44,572 nucleotides of DNA from JAJDIA01 sp031555145 (GTDB lineage: Bacteria > Bacteroidota > Bacteroidia > Bacteroidales > Tannerellaceae), in assembly GCA_031555145.1 (NCBI GenBank), contig JAVBUR010000088.1:1-44572 (forward strand), in the 5' to 3' direction. The translations under genes and the position numbers were made by a program. Shown in pieces: positions 8,801 through 16,573 of the stretch. Below the pieces are notes generated by a model, which was not told the origin of the DNA, made no database searches, and was given only the letters and a program-made list of their open reading frames with translations. Within the stretch, counting starts at the first letter, position 1; every line of letters begins with the position of its first letter.

Positions 8801-9321
8801 GTCAACCTGGTGACTTCAAGTATAAGGATCAAAACGGCGATGGTGTGATGAACCGCGAGGATAATGTGTTCCAGGGATACAAAACACCCCGTTACAGGTG
8901 GTCTATGCAACATAATTTCAAGTATAAAGCCTTTAGCCTCTCGATGATGTTTTATTCGTATTGGAATTATTATGGTTCTTTCAACCGGGCAGCCAATAAT
9001 AGTGATGGTTTCCCCGACCGCACATCCAGTTATGAATTCCCCCGTTGGACAAGTACGAATCCCATCAACGATTATGCTCGTATCGGTTCCAAGAATATTG
9101 GCACCAACTGGGTGGATAAATCATTTATCCGTCTCGAGCATGTGACGTTGTCGTACGATCTGCCGAAGAAAATGTTGCAATCGTATTCCGTACAGGGACT
9201 TCAGCTCTCAGTGGGTATACAGAATGCCGGAGTTTGGTCGCCCAATTGGAATTTCTGGGATCCGGAAAACGGAAGTCTATCTCAGCGCATCTTGAATTTT
9301 AGTCTTAATTTGACATTGTAA
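5878..9321 (+). CDS. SusC-family TonB-dependent outer-membrane transporter with STN signalling domain
   Basis: A TonB-dependent porin of the SusC/RagA group that imports a glycan captured by the adjacent SusD. Of 1147 residues, about 1-40 are the leader, 42-118 an STN domain (VSIRVTNFTLREVIHEIEKQT opening), 135-215 a carboxypeptidase-like regulatory domain (TVTGTVLDQFG), 218-340 the TonB plug (LDEVVVIGYGTAQKRDLTGS to ANGVIAVTTKRGK), and the rest the beta-barrel, ending in the aromatic-rich LNFSLNLTL. The STN domain contacts the FecR protein and relays substrate binding. An ATG at 5935 would start directly at the hydrophobic signal peptide; the longer start is kept because such extensions ending in RIMK are common in STN-type SusC proteins. 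susD follows after 9 bases. Confidence 0.95.
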   Translation: MNYILCRQAIPEIKHIFRIMKTTLIALFTCIYTLFAVEASSQNATVSIRVTNFTLREVIHEIEKQTDYLFVYDKNEVNVNRRISLKADNESVADVLAKLFTGTDVEYKFVGKNITLIKHVVEPGNSSISQQSSKTVTGTVLDQFGISIIGASIVEKGTTNGTISDLDGKFSLSVSRNATLNISYIGYVTQSIQIVNQTTLAVTLVEDTQALDEVVVIGYGTAQKRDLTGSVSRIKTDDIATQAPRNVQDLLRANAAGLNIGFSTDAKGEADMSIRGKGTLSAGSSPLIVLDNVIYEGALSDINPQDIASVDILKDASAVAVYGAKSANGVIAVTTKRGKTGKPVISVHANVGVANKASQPKLLDGETFMTFRQDYNEGRQSDAYLAKYPQIYVDPFKLNGVSQLDWYNYTQSTPVTSVTDEQLTTQWLSRLNFATPEIENYMAGKITKWDDLVFQTAILQDYTVSASNTTDYISQYYSVGYSNREGIVVGDQYEVVRVRANLESKITSFLTVGVNAQFATRNEGFLAADWGGMVYCTPYGSNNMDDPDSQYRRSPNGWGGDCPNPFYANAYTDRYDRKNNINANLFAKLTLPLGIEYKVNFIPYYHFSDYYNHQSSKSESWAGNGGNSERTSARRYNWQVDNVVNWKREFANIHRAEITLLANAEKAQYWRTTANAKQYSPNDILSYHRLQAGTVPTVSSEDTYQTGAALMARAFYSLHNRYMLTASVRRDSYSGFGKQNPHAVFPSVALGWTFSEEKFMDATDGWLGYGKLRATWGVNGNRDIGMYAALSDLTSSSMNYSDQSGNVYTSSQIYANRMANHKLKWERSEAYNFGLDFSLFHDLLSGTAELYFAETNDLLVNRALPNLTGFSSVTSNLGKVGNTGFELSLNAKVLKTQDFQWDITGTFSMNRRKIKTLYGDMEHLLDSQGNIIGQKEIDDPDNGWFIGQDPDRIWSYERLGVWQLDEAEEAAKYGCQPGDFKYKDQNGDGVMNREDNVFQGYKTPRYRWSMQHNFKYKAFSLSMMFYSYWNYYGSFNRAANNSDGFPDRTSSYEFPRWTSTNPINDYARIGSKNIGTNWVDKSFIRLEHVTLSYDLPKKMLQSYSVQGLQLSVGIQNAGVWSPNWNFWDPENGSLSQRILNFSLNLTL

Positions 9322-9330
9322 ATCACATAA

Positions 9331-11220
9331 ATGATTCGTAATATGAAATACAATAGAATACAAAGCATATGTTGGACAGCGTCGTTGGCTTTATTGTTAC
9401 TGAGTGGATGTAGCGACAGCTGGCTGGAGCCCAAACCCCTTTCGTTTTATACGCCGGAGAATGTCTACATAGATGCCGAAGGTTTTGATGCCGCATTGGC
9501 TGCCTGTGAGCGATATATGCGCGAAGAATTTACAGGGGATGGAAAACCGAGTATCACCGAAATGATCCTGTCGGATATTTCTGTAGAAGGAACCACCGAT
9601 AAGGCGGGTCCCCAAATGGATATAGACAAAACATTGTTGCCGGACGCCAGTTTGAATAATATGGATTTTACCCGTGTTGGTTGGTATTGGCAATATGGCT
9701 ATAAAACCATCAGTATTGCGAACGTGATCATTTCACGTATAGATGATGTCACATTTTCGAGCGCGTCAGAACGCGACAGGATATTGGGACAGGCGCTCTT
9801 CCACCGTGCCTACTGGTATTACAAACTGGTACATCAATTTGGCGATGTCCCCTTCTGTGACGGTGAAATTGCCGAGCCAAAGACCGACTTTTACAGCCAC
9901 GACCGGTGGAGCATTCTGGAACGCCTGAAGAAGGATCTGGAGTATGCCTATGGCAAAGTACCGGATACGGTGGATCGTGGACGGGTCAGTAAAAGCGCTT
10001 GCGGCGTCTTATTGATGAAAGTCAATATCTGCTTGGGGCAATTTGATGCCGCCATACAGATCGGGCAGTCGATTGTAGCCACACACCCTTTGATGACGCA
10101 GCGGTTTACCGCCAATCAGACCAAAGCGAATACGAACCTGATGTGGGATTTGCACTCTGTGGAAGCCAAGATAGACCGGAGTAATACCGAGGGCTTGATG
10201 TACGTCGTGTCTTATCCGAACGTGACGGGGTCGGTAAGATCACAATTGGGGCGTGATGTGATACCTCGTATTGTTGGTGTCACCACGCCGGATGGCAAAA
10301 CAGGCATCCTTTTCACAGACGTTGTTGAACCACAGTATGAAATCGGTCATGTATACGGGCGAGGTATCGGTCGTGCACGTTCCACCAATTACTACCAGTA
10401 TACCATCTGGACTGAAAAAGAACGGAACGATATGCGTGGTATATACAACCGCGATAGCTGGAAAAGCCCGGCTGATGTCTGGTATAACGACCCGGCACTG
10501 AAGAAAAGCGGCAATCCCTGGTACGGGCAGAATTTGGTGAAGAACCCAGCAATGTCAGTCGAAGACTCCATTCGTTCCTGGTACCAGTGGCCGGTTTACA
10601 AAACAGTCGTGCCTGATCCGACGCAGGCCTATGCCAATCAGTGGGGAGGTGAAACATCGTTGTATATCTACCGTTCGGCAGAGGTTTATTTGCTCATGGC
10701 TGAAGCCTATTATTGGAAAGGCCAGCCCTCCGAAGTCGCCAGCATGCTGAATGTGGTGCGGACACGCGCCGGCGCTGATCCATTGACGGCTGCTGACGTG
10801 AATATCGGAGCCATCCTTGACGAACGTGCCCGTGAGTTGTATTGTGAAGAAAACCGAAAATCGGAAATCACCCGTATCGCTTTCACCTATGCCAAGACAG
10901 GCAAGGCGTGCGAATACTTCGGTGGACGCACATACAGTTTGACGAATATTTCCGGCCCCGGTGGGGTTAACTCCAATATCAAGCAGGAAGGTGTCAACTT
11001 CTATTGGGATTGGGTGAATCTCAAAAATAATTTCTACAATAAAGGTGTTTCACACCGTTGGGCAGAGTATAAGATCTCTGTGCATCATATTTTGTGGCCT
11101 GTTCCGGCATCAGCTATCAATGCAAATACAAAGGGTGTAATCAATCAAAATGTAGGTTATCCGGGTGTAGAGAACAACGTACCGGTATTATCCGTATCTT
11201 TGAGTGAATTGCCATATTAA
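9331..11220 (+). CDS. SusD/RagB-family glycan-binding lipoprotein (locus 1)
   Basis: An outer-membrane lipoprotein that caps the SusC barrel and binds the polysaccharide on the cell surface. The 629-residue protein has a type II signal peptide with lipobox LLSGC (Cys about residue 27), then the SusD fold: TPR-like helices (ALFHRAYWYYKLVHQFGDVP around 150-175) and the C-terminal RagB region (YLLMAEAYYWKG; LDERARELYCEENRKSE). The ATG at 9343 would give a slightly shorter, equally plausible signal peptide. It is at the upper end of SusD length. It sits 9 bases behind susC and 12 before the esterase gene, so the three are co-transcribed. Confidence 0.95.
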   Translation: MIRNMKYNRIQSICWTASLALLLLSGCSDSWLEPKPLSFYTPENVYIDAEGFDAALAACERYMREEFTGDGKPSITEMILSDISVEGTTDKAGPQMDIDKTLLPDASLNNMDFTRVGWYWQYGYKTISIANVIISRIDDVTFSSASERDRILGQALFHRAYWYYKLVHQFGDVPFCDGEIAEPKTDFYSHDRWSILERLKKDLEYAYGKVPDTVDRGRVSKSACGVLLMKVNICLGQFDAAIQIGQSIVATHPLMTQRFTANQTKANTNLMWDLHSVEAKIDRSNTEGLMYVVSYPNVTGSVRSQLGRDVIPRIVGVTTPDGKTGILFTDVVEPQYEIGHVYGRGIGRARSTNYYQYTIWTEKERNDMRGIYNRDSWKSPADVWYNDPALKKSGNPWYGQNLVKNPAMSVEDSIRSWYQWPVYKTVVPDPTQAYANQWGGETSLYIYRSAEVYLLMAEAYYWKGQPSEVASMLNVVRTRAGADPLTAADVNIGAILDERARELYCEENRKSEITRIAFTYAKTGKACEYFGGRTYSLTNISGPGGVNSNIKQEGVNFYWDWVNLKNNFYNKGVSHRWAEYKISVHHILWPVPASAINANTKGVINQNVGYPGVENNVPVLSVSLSELPY

Positions 11221-11232
11221 ACTAATAAGCAT

Positions 11233-12504
11233 ATGAAACACTTTATTTTATCCATCGCACTTCTATTAGTGGGCCATTTTTCTTTTGCACAGGCGCTGAT
11301 AGAAGGTATTCATTATGACGAGTCGAAGGTGCCCAACTTTACTCCGCCCGATCCGTTGACCTTCAACGACGGGACGAAGGTGGCGACGACCGAACAGTGG
11401 GAAAACCAACGTCGGGCGGAAATACTGGAATTTTTCTACTCGCAGGTGTATGGCCGCACGCCGGCCGACAAGATTGAGGTAAGTTATGAAACCTTGTCGG
11501 AAAATCCAAAATTCCTGAATGGCAAGGCTACCGGCAAACAGGTGAAATTCACATTCACCAATGGTGTCAAAAAGCACGAAGCCATCCTGTTGCTGGTACT
11601 CCCTAACTGGGTGAAAGGAAAGGTGCCGGTGTTTGTGTCGTACAACTATAAGGGGAACCATAGCACTTGCCTCGAACCTGATGTCGAATATTCGCCTCTT
11701 TTCAGAGAACTGAAGGCGCCGAACCATCCCGATTGGAAACGTGGATGCCAGTCGAATCGTTGGTGCTACGACAAGATCCTCGACCGGGGTTATGGTATCG
11801 CTACGATGTTCTATCAGGATATCTATCCGGACAGACCCGATAAAGAAGAACTGGGCATTGTGTCGCTGTTTCCGGGTTACAAGCCCGGTGAGAAAGCGCC
11901 TGACCAATGGCAAGCCTTAGGTGCATGGGCCTGGGGGTCGAGCCGTATCGTAGATTACCTCGAAACCCAGCAGCAGGTCGATCTGGATAAGCTCATCGTC
12001 ATGGGGCATTCGCGGCAGGGGAAAGCGGCTCTTTGGGCCGGTGCACAAGACAAACGCTTTGCAATTACGATCTCCAACGACTCCGGATGCGGGGGTGCGG
12101 CTATGTCCAAGCGCGTGTATGGTGAGAATATTGCCCGTATCACAAGTGTATTCCCTCATTGGTTTTGTCTGTCGTTCAATCAATATGCCAATAACGAGGC
12201 CAGCCTGCCTTTCGACCAGCATGAGTTGGTGGCATTGATGGCACCACGCAAGGTGTATATAGCCAGTGCGGTCGAAGATACGTGGGCAGATCCGAAAGGT
12301 GAGTTCCTTTCAGGCTATTATGCCGGACCAGTGTACGAGTTGTACAATCTCCGGGGATTGGGCACTGATATACAACCTCCCCTTCATCAGCCGATCAGGA
12401 ATGATGTAGGCTACCATGTCCGGGCGGGTGTACATGATGTAACCGATTACGACTGGATCAGTTTTATGGATTTTGCCGACAAACATTTCGGTAAAGTGAA
12501 ATAG
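11233..12504 (+). CDS. CE15-type glucuronoyl esterase / alpha-beta hydrolase
   Basis: Probably a 4-O-methyl-glucuronoyl methylesterase of carbohydrate esterase family 15, which cleaves esters on glucuronic acid side chains, classically lignin-glucuronoxylan links. The 423-residue protein has a Sec signal peptide ending FSFAQA, so it acts in the periplasm or beyond. The nucleophile elbow is GHSRQGK with Ser260. The catalytic His is likely H401 in RAGVHDVTDYDW, a segment highly typical of CE15. The acidic residue is either D283 in NDSGCGG (aligning with the fungal Glu region) or D353 in DTWADPKG (the alternative position in some bacterial members). It is the only enzyme of locus 1 inside this operon. 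Activity on another uronate ester is possible. Confidence 0.82.
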   Translation: MKHFILSIALLLVGHFSFAQALIEGIHYDESKVPNFTPPDPLTFNDGTKVATTEQWENQRRAEILEFFYSQVYGRTPADKIEVSYETLSENPKFLNGKATGKQVKFTFTNGVKKHEAILLLVLPNWVKGKVPVFVSYNYKGNHSTCLEPDVEYSPLFRELKAPNHPDWKRGCQSNRWCYDKILDRGYGIATMFYQDIYPDRPDKEELGIVSLFPGYKPGEKAPDQWQALGAWAWGSSRIVDYLETQQQVDLDKLIVMGHSRQGKAALWAGAQDKRFAITISNDSGCGGAAMSKRVYGENIARITSVFPHWFCLSFNQYANNEASLPFDQHELVALMAPRKVYIASAVEDTWADPKGEFLSGYYAGPVYELYNLRGLGTDIQPPLHQPIRNDVGYHVRAGVHDVTDYDWISFMDFADKHFGKVK

Positions 12505-12523
12505 TTGTTGACTTCTTATAAAG

Positions 12524-12563
12524 ACGCCCTGGCATATGGTAACGTATGTCCAGGGTGTTTTTT
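12524..12563 (+). terminator. Rho-independent terminator of locus 1
   Basis: CGCCCTGG pairs with CCAGGGTG around a roughly 16-base loop and is followed by TTTTTTAT. It lies 20 bases after the esterase stop. Confidence 0.75.
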
Positions 12564-12670
12564 ATAACGCTTATTCACAGAAAGTGAGGCTTTTTACCAA
12601 CGGGTTACCGAAAAAATCATTTACTTTGCATCTTCAATAAAAGACTGATATATATAATAAGGTAATCTGT

Positions 12671-14215
12671 ATGGCACAGGAAGATGTATTTAAGAAGCTG
12701 GTCTCGCACTGCAAGGAATATGGGTTTGTGTTTCCCTCGTCGGAAATCTATGATGGATTAGGCGCAGTGTACGACTACGGGCAGATGGGTGTAGAACTGA
12801 AGAATAACCTCAAAAAGTACTGGTGGGACAGCATGACGCTGTTGCACTCGAACGTGGTTGGTATCGATTCCGCTATCTTCATGCACCCGACTATCTGGAA
12901 AGCTTCCGGCCACGTGGACGCGTTCAACGACCCGTTGATCGACAATAAAGACTCCAAGAAACGTTATCGCGCCGATGTGCTTATTGAAGACCATCTGGCA
13001 AAGATCGAAGAAAAGATAAACAAAGAAGTAGAAAAAGCCGCCAAGCGCTTTGGCGACTCTTTCGACGAAGCCCAGTTCCGTGCCACCAACGGCCGCGTAC
13101 TGGAATACCAGGCCAAATGGGACGAAATCCATACCCGCTTTGCCCAGGCATTGAACGACTCTAACCTCGAAGACCTGCGTCAGCTGATCCTCGACTGTGA
13201 GATCGCCTGTCCCATCTCCGGCACCCGCAACTGGACGGAAGTACGTCAGTTCAACCTTATGTTCGCTACCGAAATGGGATCGACTGCCGATGGCGCCACG
13301 AAGATCTACCTCCGTCCTGAGACGGCACAGGGTATCTTCGTCAACTTCCTCAACGTACAGAAGACCGGCCGTATGAAGATACCTTTCGGTATTGCACAGA
13401 TCGGTAAAGCCTTCCGTAATGAGATCGTAGCCCGTCAGTTCATCTTCCGTATGCGTGAGTTCGAACAGATGGAAATGCAGTTCTTTGTCCGTCCGGGTGA
13501 AGAGATGGAATGGTTCAATCAATGGAAGTCAGCCCGACTGAAATGGCACAAAGCCCTCGGACTGGGCGATGCTAAATACCGCTACCACGACCACGAGAAG
13601 TTGGCGCACTATGCCAATGCCGCTACCGATATCGAATTTGAAATGCCGTTCGGCTTCAAGGAAGTGGAAGGGATCCACAGCCGTACCGACTTCGACCTTT
13701 CGCAGCATGAGAAATTCTCCGGCAAGAAGCTCCAGTATTTCGATCCCGAGCTGAACCAGTCCTATACGCCGTATGTGATCGAGACGTCGATCGGTGTAGA
13801 CCGTTGCTTCCTCAGCATCCTGGCCGGTTCCTATTGCGAAGAAACGCTCGAAGGTGGCGACACACGTGTTGTCCTGAAGTTGCCCGCAGCCCTGGCGCCG
13901 ATCAAACTCGCCGTGCTCCCGCTGGTGAAGAAAGACGGACTGCCCGAAAAGGCGGAAGAGATCATCAACATGCTGCGCTTCGACTTCCGTTGCCAGTATG
14001 ATGAAAAAGACTCGATCGGCAAACGTTACCGTCGTCAGGATGCCATTGGTACGCCGTATTGTATCACCGTCGACCACGAGACATTGAACGACAACTGCGT
14101 CACCATCCGTTTCCGCGACACCATGGCGCAGGAACGTGTGGCGATCGACAAACTCTACGATATCATTGCCGAAAAGGTAAGTATGAAGAATCTCCTGAAA
14201 CAAATAATCGAATAA
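12671..14215 (+). CDS. glyS: Glycyl-tRNA synthetase, dimeric class II type
   Basis: Charges tRNA-Gly with glycine in the cytoplasm. The 514-residue protein is the single-chain (alpha-2) bacterial/eukaryal-like enzyme, not the alpha-beta type. Visible parts are the N-terminal YGFVFPSSEIYDGLGAVYDYG, motif 2 FRNEIVARQFIFRMREFEQ (about 255-275), motif 3 IETSIGVDRCFLSIL (about 370-385) and a C-terminal anticodon-binding domain (APIKLAVLPLVKKDG onward). It starts at an ATG 43 bases after a weak -7-like TTACTTTG (12621-12628). The FKBP lipoprotein gene follows within 3 bases, suggesting one transcript. Confidence 0.97.
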   Translation: MAQEDVFKKLVSHCKEYGFVFPSSEIYDGLGAVYDYGQMGVELKNNLKKYWWDSMTLLHSNVVGIDSAIFMHPTIWKASGHVDAFNDPLIDNKDSKKRYRADVLIEDHLAKIEEKINKEVEKAAKRFGDSFDEAQFRATNGRVLEYQAKWDEIHTRFAQALNDSNLEDLRQLILDCEIACPISGTRNWTEVRQFNLMFATEMGSTADGATKIYLRPETAQGIFVNFLNVQKTGRMKIPFGIAQIGKAFRNEIVARQFIFRMREFEQMEMQFFVRPGEEMEWFNQWKSARLKWHKALGLGDAKYRYHDHEKLAHYANAATDIEFEMPFGFKEVEGIHSRTDFDLSQHEKFSGKKLQYFDPELNQSYTPYVIETSIGVDRCFLSILAGSYCEETLEGGDTRVVLKLPAALAPIKLAVLPLVKKDGLPEKAEEIINMLRFDFRCQYDEKDSIGKRYRRQDAIGTPYCITVDHETLNDNCVTIRFRDTMAQERVAIDKLYDIIAEKVSMKNLLKQIIE

Positions 14216-14217
14216 AC

Positions 14218-14730
14218 ATGATGAAGAAGTATTGGTATATCCTGATGATGACATGCTGCTGCCTGCTGGTTTTTTCCAGCTGCGGTAAGGATGACGATAA
14301 TGTGATTGATGAAGAATGGAAGCAACAAAATGAGGATGCTTTCGATGCCATCTCAATGAACCCCGCATACAGCGAGTTGAAATCACTCGGCAATAACGGC
14401 TCTATCTACTATAAGGTGCTGAAAGAAGGCGAAGGCACGAAACAGATCTATTATAATAGTATCGTAAAAATTTATTATTCTGGTTGGATGATTGATGGAA
14501 CATTATTTGACCAAAAGGAATATCCTTATCAATCGCCTTCTCAACTATCTGTGAATGGATTCGTAGAAGGGGTTACTACTGCCTTGCAATACATGCATGT
14601 GGGTGACCGTTGGGAAATATGGGTTCCTTACCAGTTAGGATATGGAACAGGCGGTAATTACGATGGAACAATCCCTGGCTACTCCACCCTGAAGTTCGAA
14701 ATGGAAGTCGTGGAAATCGTCACTGAATAA
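14218..14730 (+). CDS. FKBP-type peptidyl-prolyl cis-trans isomerase lipoprotein
   Basis: A proline isomerase of the FKBP family, 170 residues, exported as a lipoprotein: MMKKYWYILMMTCCCLLVFSSC with lipobox VFSSC. The FKBP fold occupies about residues 60-170: YYKVLKEGEG, VKIYYSGWMIDGTLFDQ, GFVEGVTTALQYMHVGDRWEIWVPYQLGYG and the closing STLKFEMEVVEI. It would assist folding of periplasmic or outer-membrane proteins. Either of two adjacent ATGs (14218, 14221) can start it; a longer frame reaching back into glyS is rejected because the signal peptide starts here. It is joined to glyS by a 2-base gap and closed by a terminator. Confidence 0.92.
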   Translation: MMKKYWYILMMTCCCLLVFSSCGKDDDNVIDEEWKQQNEDAFDAISMNPAYSELKSLGNNGSIYYKVLKEGEGTKQIYYNSIVKIYYSGWMIDGTLFDQKEYPYQSPSQLSVNGFVEGVTTALQYMHVGDRWEIWVPYQLGYGTGGNYDGTIPGYSTLKFEMEVVEIVTE

Positions 14731-14754
14731 TCCCCTACATCGTATTATATATAC

Positions 14755-14790
14755 AAGGCGCGCCCGTAAGGAACGCGCCTTTATATTTTG
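14755..14790 (+). terminator. Rho-independent terminator after glyS-FKBP
   Basis: AAGGCGCG (14755-14762) pairs with CGCGCCTT (14774-14781) around an 11-base loop, followed by a T-rich TATATTTT. Confidence 0.75.
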
Positions 14791-14905
14791 CTTCCGGTGC
14801 AACATTTAGGCTTTCTTTTGCATCTTCACTATATAGACCACTGTTAACTTTACCTTCAAGGGTGAAAAAGCCGGCGAGGAATGGCGCGCATGTGGCGATT
14901 ATCCA

Positions 14906-14913
14906 TATATTTG
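14906..14913 (+). promoter_or_regulatory. Putative -7 element of the rSAM/lipoprotein operon
   Basis: TATATTTG matches TAnnTTTG exactly and lies 25 bases before the lipoprotein ATG at 14939. The -33 region is not a clear match. Confidence 0.5.
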
Positions 14914-14938
14914 TATGTTTACCTAAAACAACAGTGTG

Positions 14939-15433
14939 ATGAAGAAGATTTACAGGCCTTTATTGAAGGGCACCAATTGGGCGCTTGCCGGGCTGATGAC
15001 GTTGATTGGAGGAGTAGTTTCCTGTGATGCGCTGGGAGGGGATGAACCCTGTATGTATGGTACACCTCATGCTACCTATAACATCAAGGGGAAAGTAACG
15101 GACGGTGCCGGTACAGCCATTCCGGGCATTGAAGTCAAAGCCGTAGAGGATTGGAGGCGGGAACGGGCCGACTATCCGGAGTATCCCGGTAAGACCCTGA
15201 CTGACGCTGCCGGCGAATATGCGCTCACACTGCATGCAATAGGTAAAAACGACTTTACCGTCTATGCGACCGACATTGACGGAGAGGCGAACGGTTCCTG
15301 GCAAAAGGATTCTGTAGCCGTGGCGGAAAGTACGATCGAGATGACGGGCAAGAAAGGCACCTGGGAAGATGGTACCGGCTCAGCCACCGTTCATTTCAAG
15401 CTGAAGGAAGAGATAAACAAGGAGGTCAACTAA
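14939..15433 (+). CDS. Radical-SAM-associated putative lipoprotein (rSAM/lipoprotein system)
   Basis: A 164-residue lipoprotein whose function is not known. It has a positively charged start (MKKIYRPLLKG), a hydrophobic stretch and a lipobox GVVSC (Cys about residue 29). The mature part looks like a single carboxypeptidase-regulatory-like beta-sandwich: YNIKGKVTDGAGTAIPGIEVKA, then TLTDAAGEYALTL. After it comes a Gly/Asp/Thr-rich tail (GTWEDGTGSATVHFKLKEE). It overlaps the radical SAM gene by one base (TAATG), and this pairing matches the NCBIfam-defined rSAM/lipoprotein system (TIGR04133 with TIGR04134, recalled from memory). The ATG at 14939 is preferred over an in-frame GTG at 14936. It is the likely substrate or partner of the enzyme, by inference only. 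Confidence 0.85.
   Translation: MKKIYRPLLKGTNWALAGLMTLIGGVVSCDALGGDEPCMYGTPHATYNIKGKVTDGAGTAIPGIEVKAVEDWRRERADYPEYPGKTLTDAAGEYALTLHAIGKNDFTVYATDIDGEANGSWQKDSVAVAESTIEMTGKKGTWEDGTGSATVHFKLKEEINKEVN
15419..15425 (+). promoter_or_regulatory. Strong Shine-Dalgarno site of the radical SAM gene
   Basis: AAGGAGG lies 7 bases before the ATG at 15433, inside the end of the lipoprotein gene. Such a full-length site is uncommon in Bacteroidota and, with the TAATG overlap, supports translational coupling. Confidence 0.55.
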
Positions 15434-16503
15434 TGGATAAACGCCCTGGATGGCGCAAACGTATTGCTCTGGAACTTTTCAGAGGACTGAAGAAAAACCG
15501 TGCCAAACTACATGAAATGCGTACCCTCTTCTGGGAGTGTACGCTTCGTTGTAACTTGTCGTGCCGCCACTGCGGCAGCGACTGCCATGTCTGTGCCGGT
15601 ACGCCGGATATGCCGGTGACCGACTTTTTGAAAGTGATCGACGACATCACCCCGCATGTGGATCCGGCTCAACTGCTGGTCATCTTCACCGGAGGGGAAG
15701 CCCTGATGCGCAAGGATATCGAACAGTGCGGACTCGAACTCTATACCCGCGGATATCCGTGGGGTATCGTGTCGAATGGCATGTTACTCGACCGTAAACG
15801 GCTCGATTCGCTACTCGCCGCCGGTCTGCACACCGCCACCATCAGCCTCGACGGCTTTGAGGATGCGCACAATTGGATGCGTGGTCATCCGAAGAGTTTC
15901 GAACGGGCGCTCAACGCCATCTGTCTGCTGGCCGAAGAGCAGGAGGTAGAGTGGGATGTGGTCACCTGCGTGAATCAGCGTAACTTCAAAGACCTGCAAT
16001 TGTTCCGGAAATTCCTGATGGAGATGGGCGTGAAGCGGTGGAGGCTATTTACCATCTTCCCGGTGGGACGGGCTGCCACCGACCCTGACTTGCAACTGAG
16101 CAATCAACAATTTACCGAACTACTCAACTTCATCCGTTACTGCCGCCAGGAAGGGGGCGTACAGGTGAGTTATGCCTGCGAAGGCTTCCTCGGTAATTAT
16201 GAAGGGGAAGTGCGTGATACGGTATTTCAATGCAATGCCGGTGTGTCGGTAGCCTCAGTGCTGGTCGACGGTTCCATCTCGGGCTGCCCCAGTATCCGCG
16301 CCAATTTCCACCAGGGAAATATCTATCAGGATCACCTGGCCGACGTATGGGAACAGAAGTTCGAGCCATTCCGCAACCGTAAATGGACAAAGAAAGGACA
16401 GTGCGCCGATTGCGACATGTACCGCTACTGCGAAGGGAACGGGATGCACTTATACGACGATAACGGCGATCTTTTATCCTGTCATTACAAGCGGATCCAG
16501 TAA
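15433..16503 (+). CDS. Radical SAM/SPASM-type enzyme of the rSAM/lipoprotein system
   Basis: A cytoplasmic radical SAM enzyme of 356 residues. C40, C44 and C47 form the CxxxCxxC iron-sulfur motif (TLRCNLSCRHC). IFTGGEAL is the usual GGE segment for S-adenosylmethionine binding. The C-terminal part (about 260-350) is rich in cysteines (FQCNAGVSVASVL, SGCPSIR, CADCDMYRYCEGNGMHL, LSCHYK), as in SPASM domains that hold extra clusters and act on peptides or proteins. The partner lipoprotein gene lies directly upstream and overlaps by one base. The enzyme may modify that lipoprotein before export, but the reaction is unknown. A role as a heme-biosynthesis-like rSAM is less likely given the context. 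Confidence 0.9.
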   Translation: MDKRPGWRKRIALELFRGLKKNRAKLHEMRTLFWECTLRCNLSCRHCGSDCHVCAGTPDMPVTDFLKVIDDITPHVDPAQLLVIFTGGEALMRKDIEQCGLELYTRGYPWGIVSNGMLLDRKRLDSLLAAGLHTATISLDGFEDAHNWMRGHPKSFERALNAICLLAEEQEVEWDVVTCVNQRNFKDLQLFRKFLMEMGVKRWRLFTIFPVGRAATDPDLQLSNQQFTELLNFIRYCRQEGGVQVSYACEGFLGNYEGEVRDTVFQCNAGVSVASVLVDGSISGCPSIRANFHQGNIYQDHLADVWEQKFEPFRNRKWTKKGQCADCDMYRYCEGNGMHLYDDNGDLLSCHYKRIQ

Positions 16504-16573
16504 AAAGGCCTATCTTTATCCCCTGCAATCGGGCCAACCCGGCTTGTATTAACTAACTAAACGACACATTTGC

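Noticed and set aside
13529..14386. A 285-codon minus-strand frame over the end of glyS
   Set aside because: Shadow of glyS; it also runs into the FKBP gene and shows no family features.
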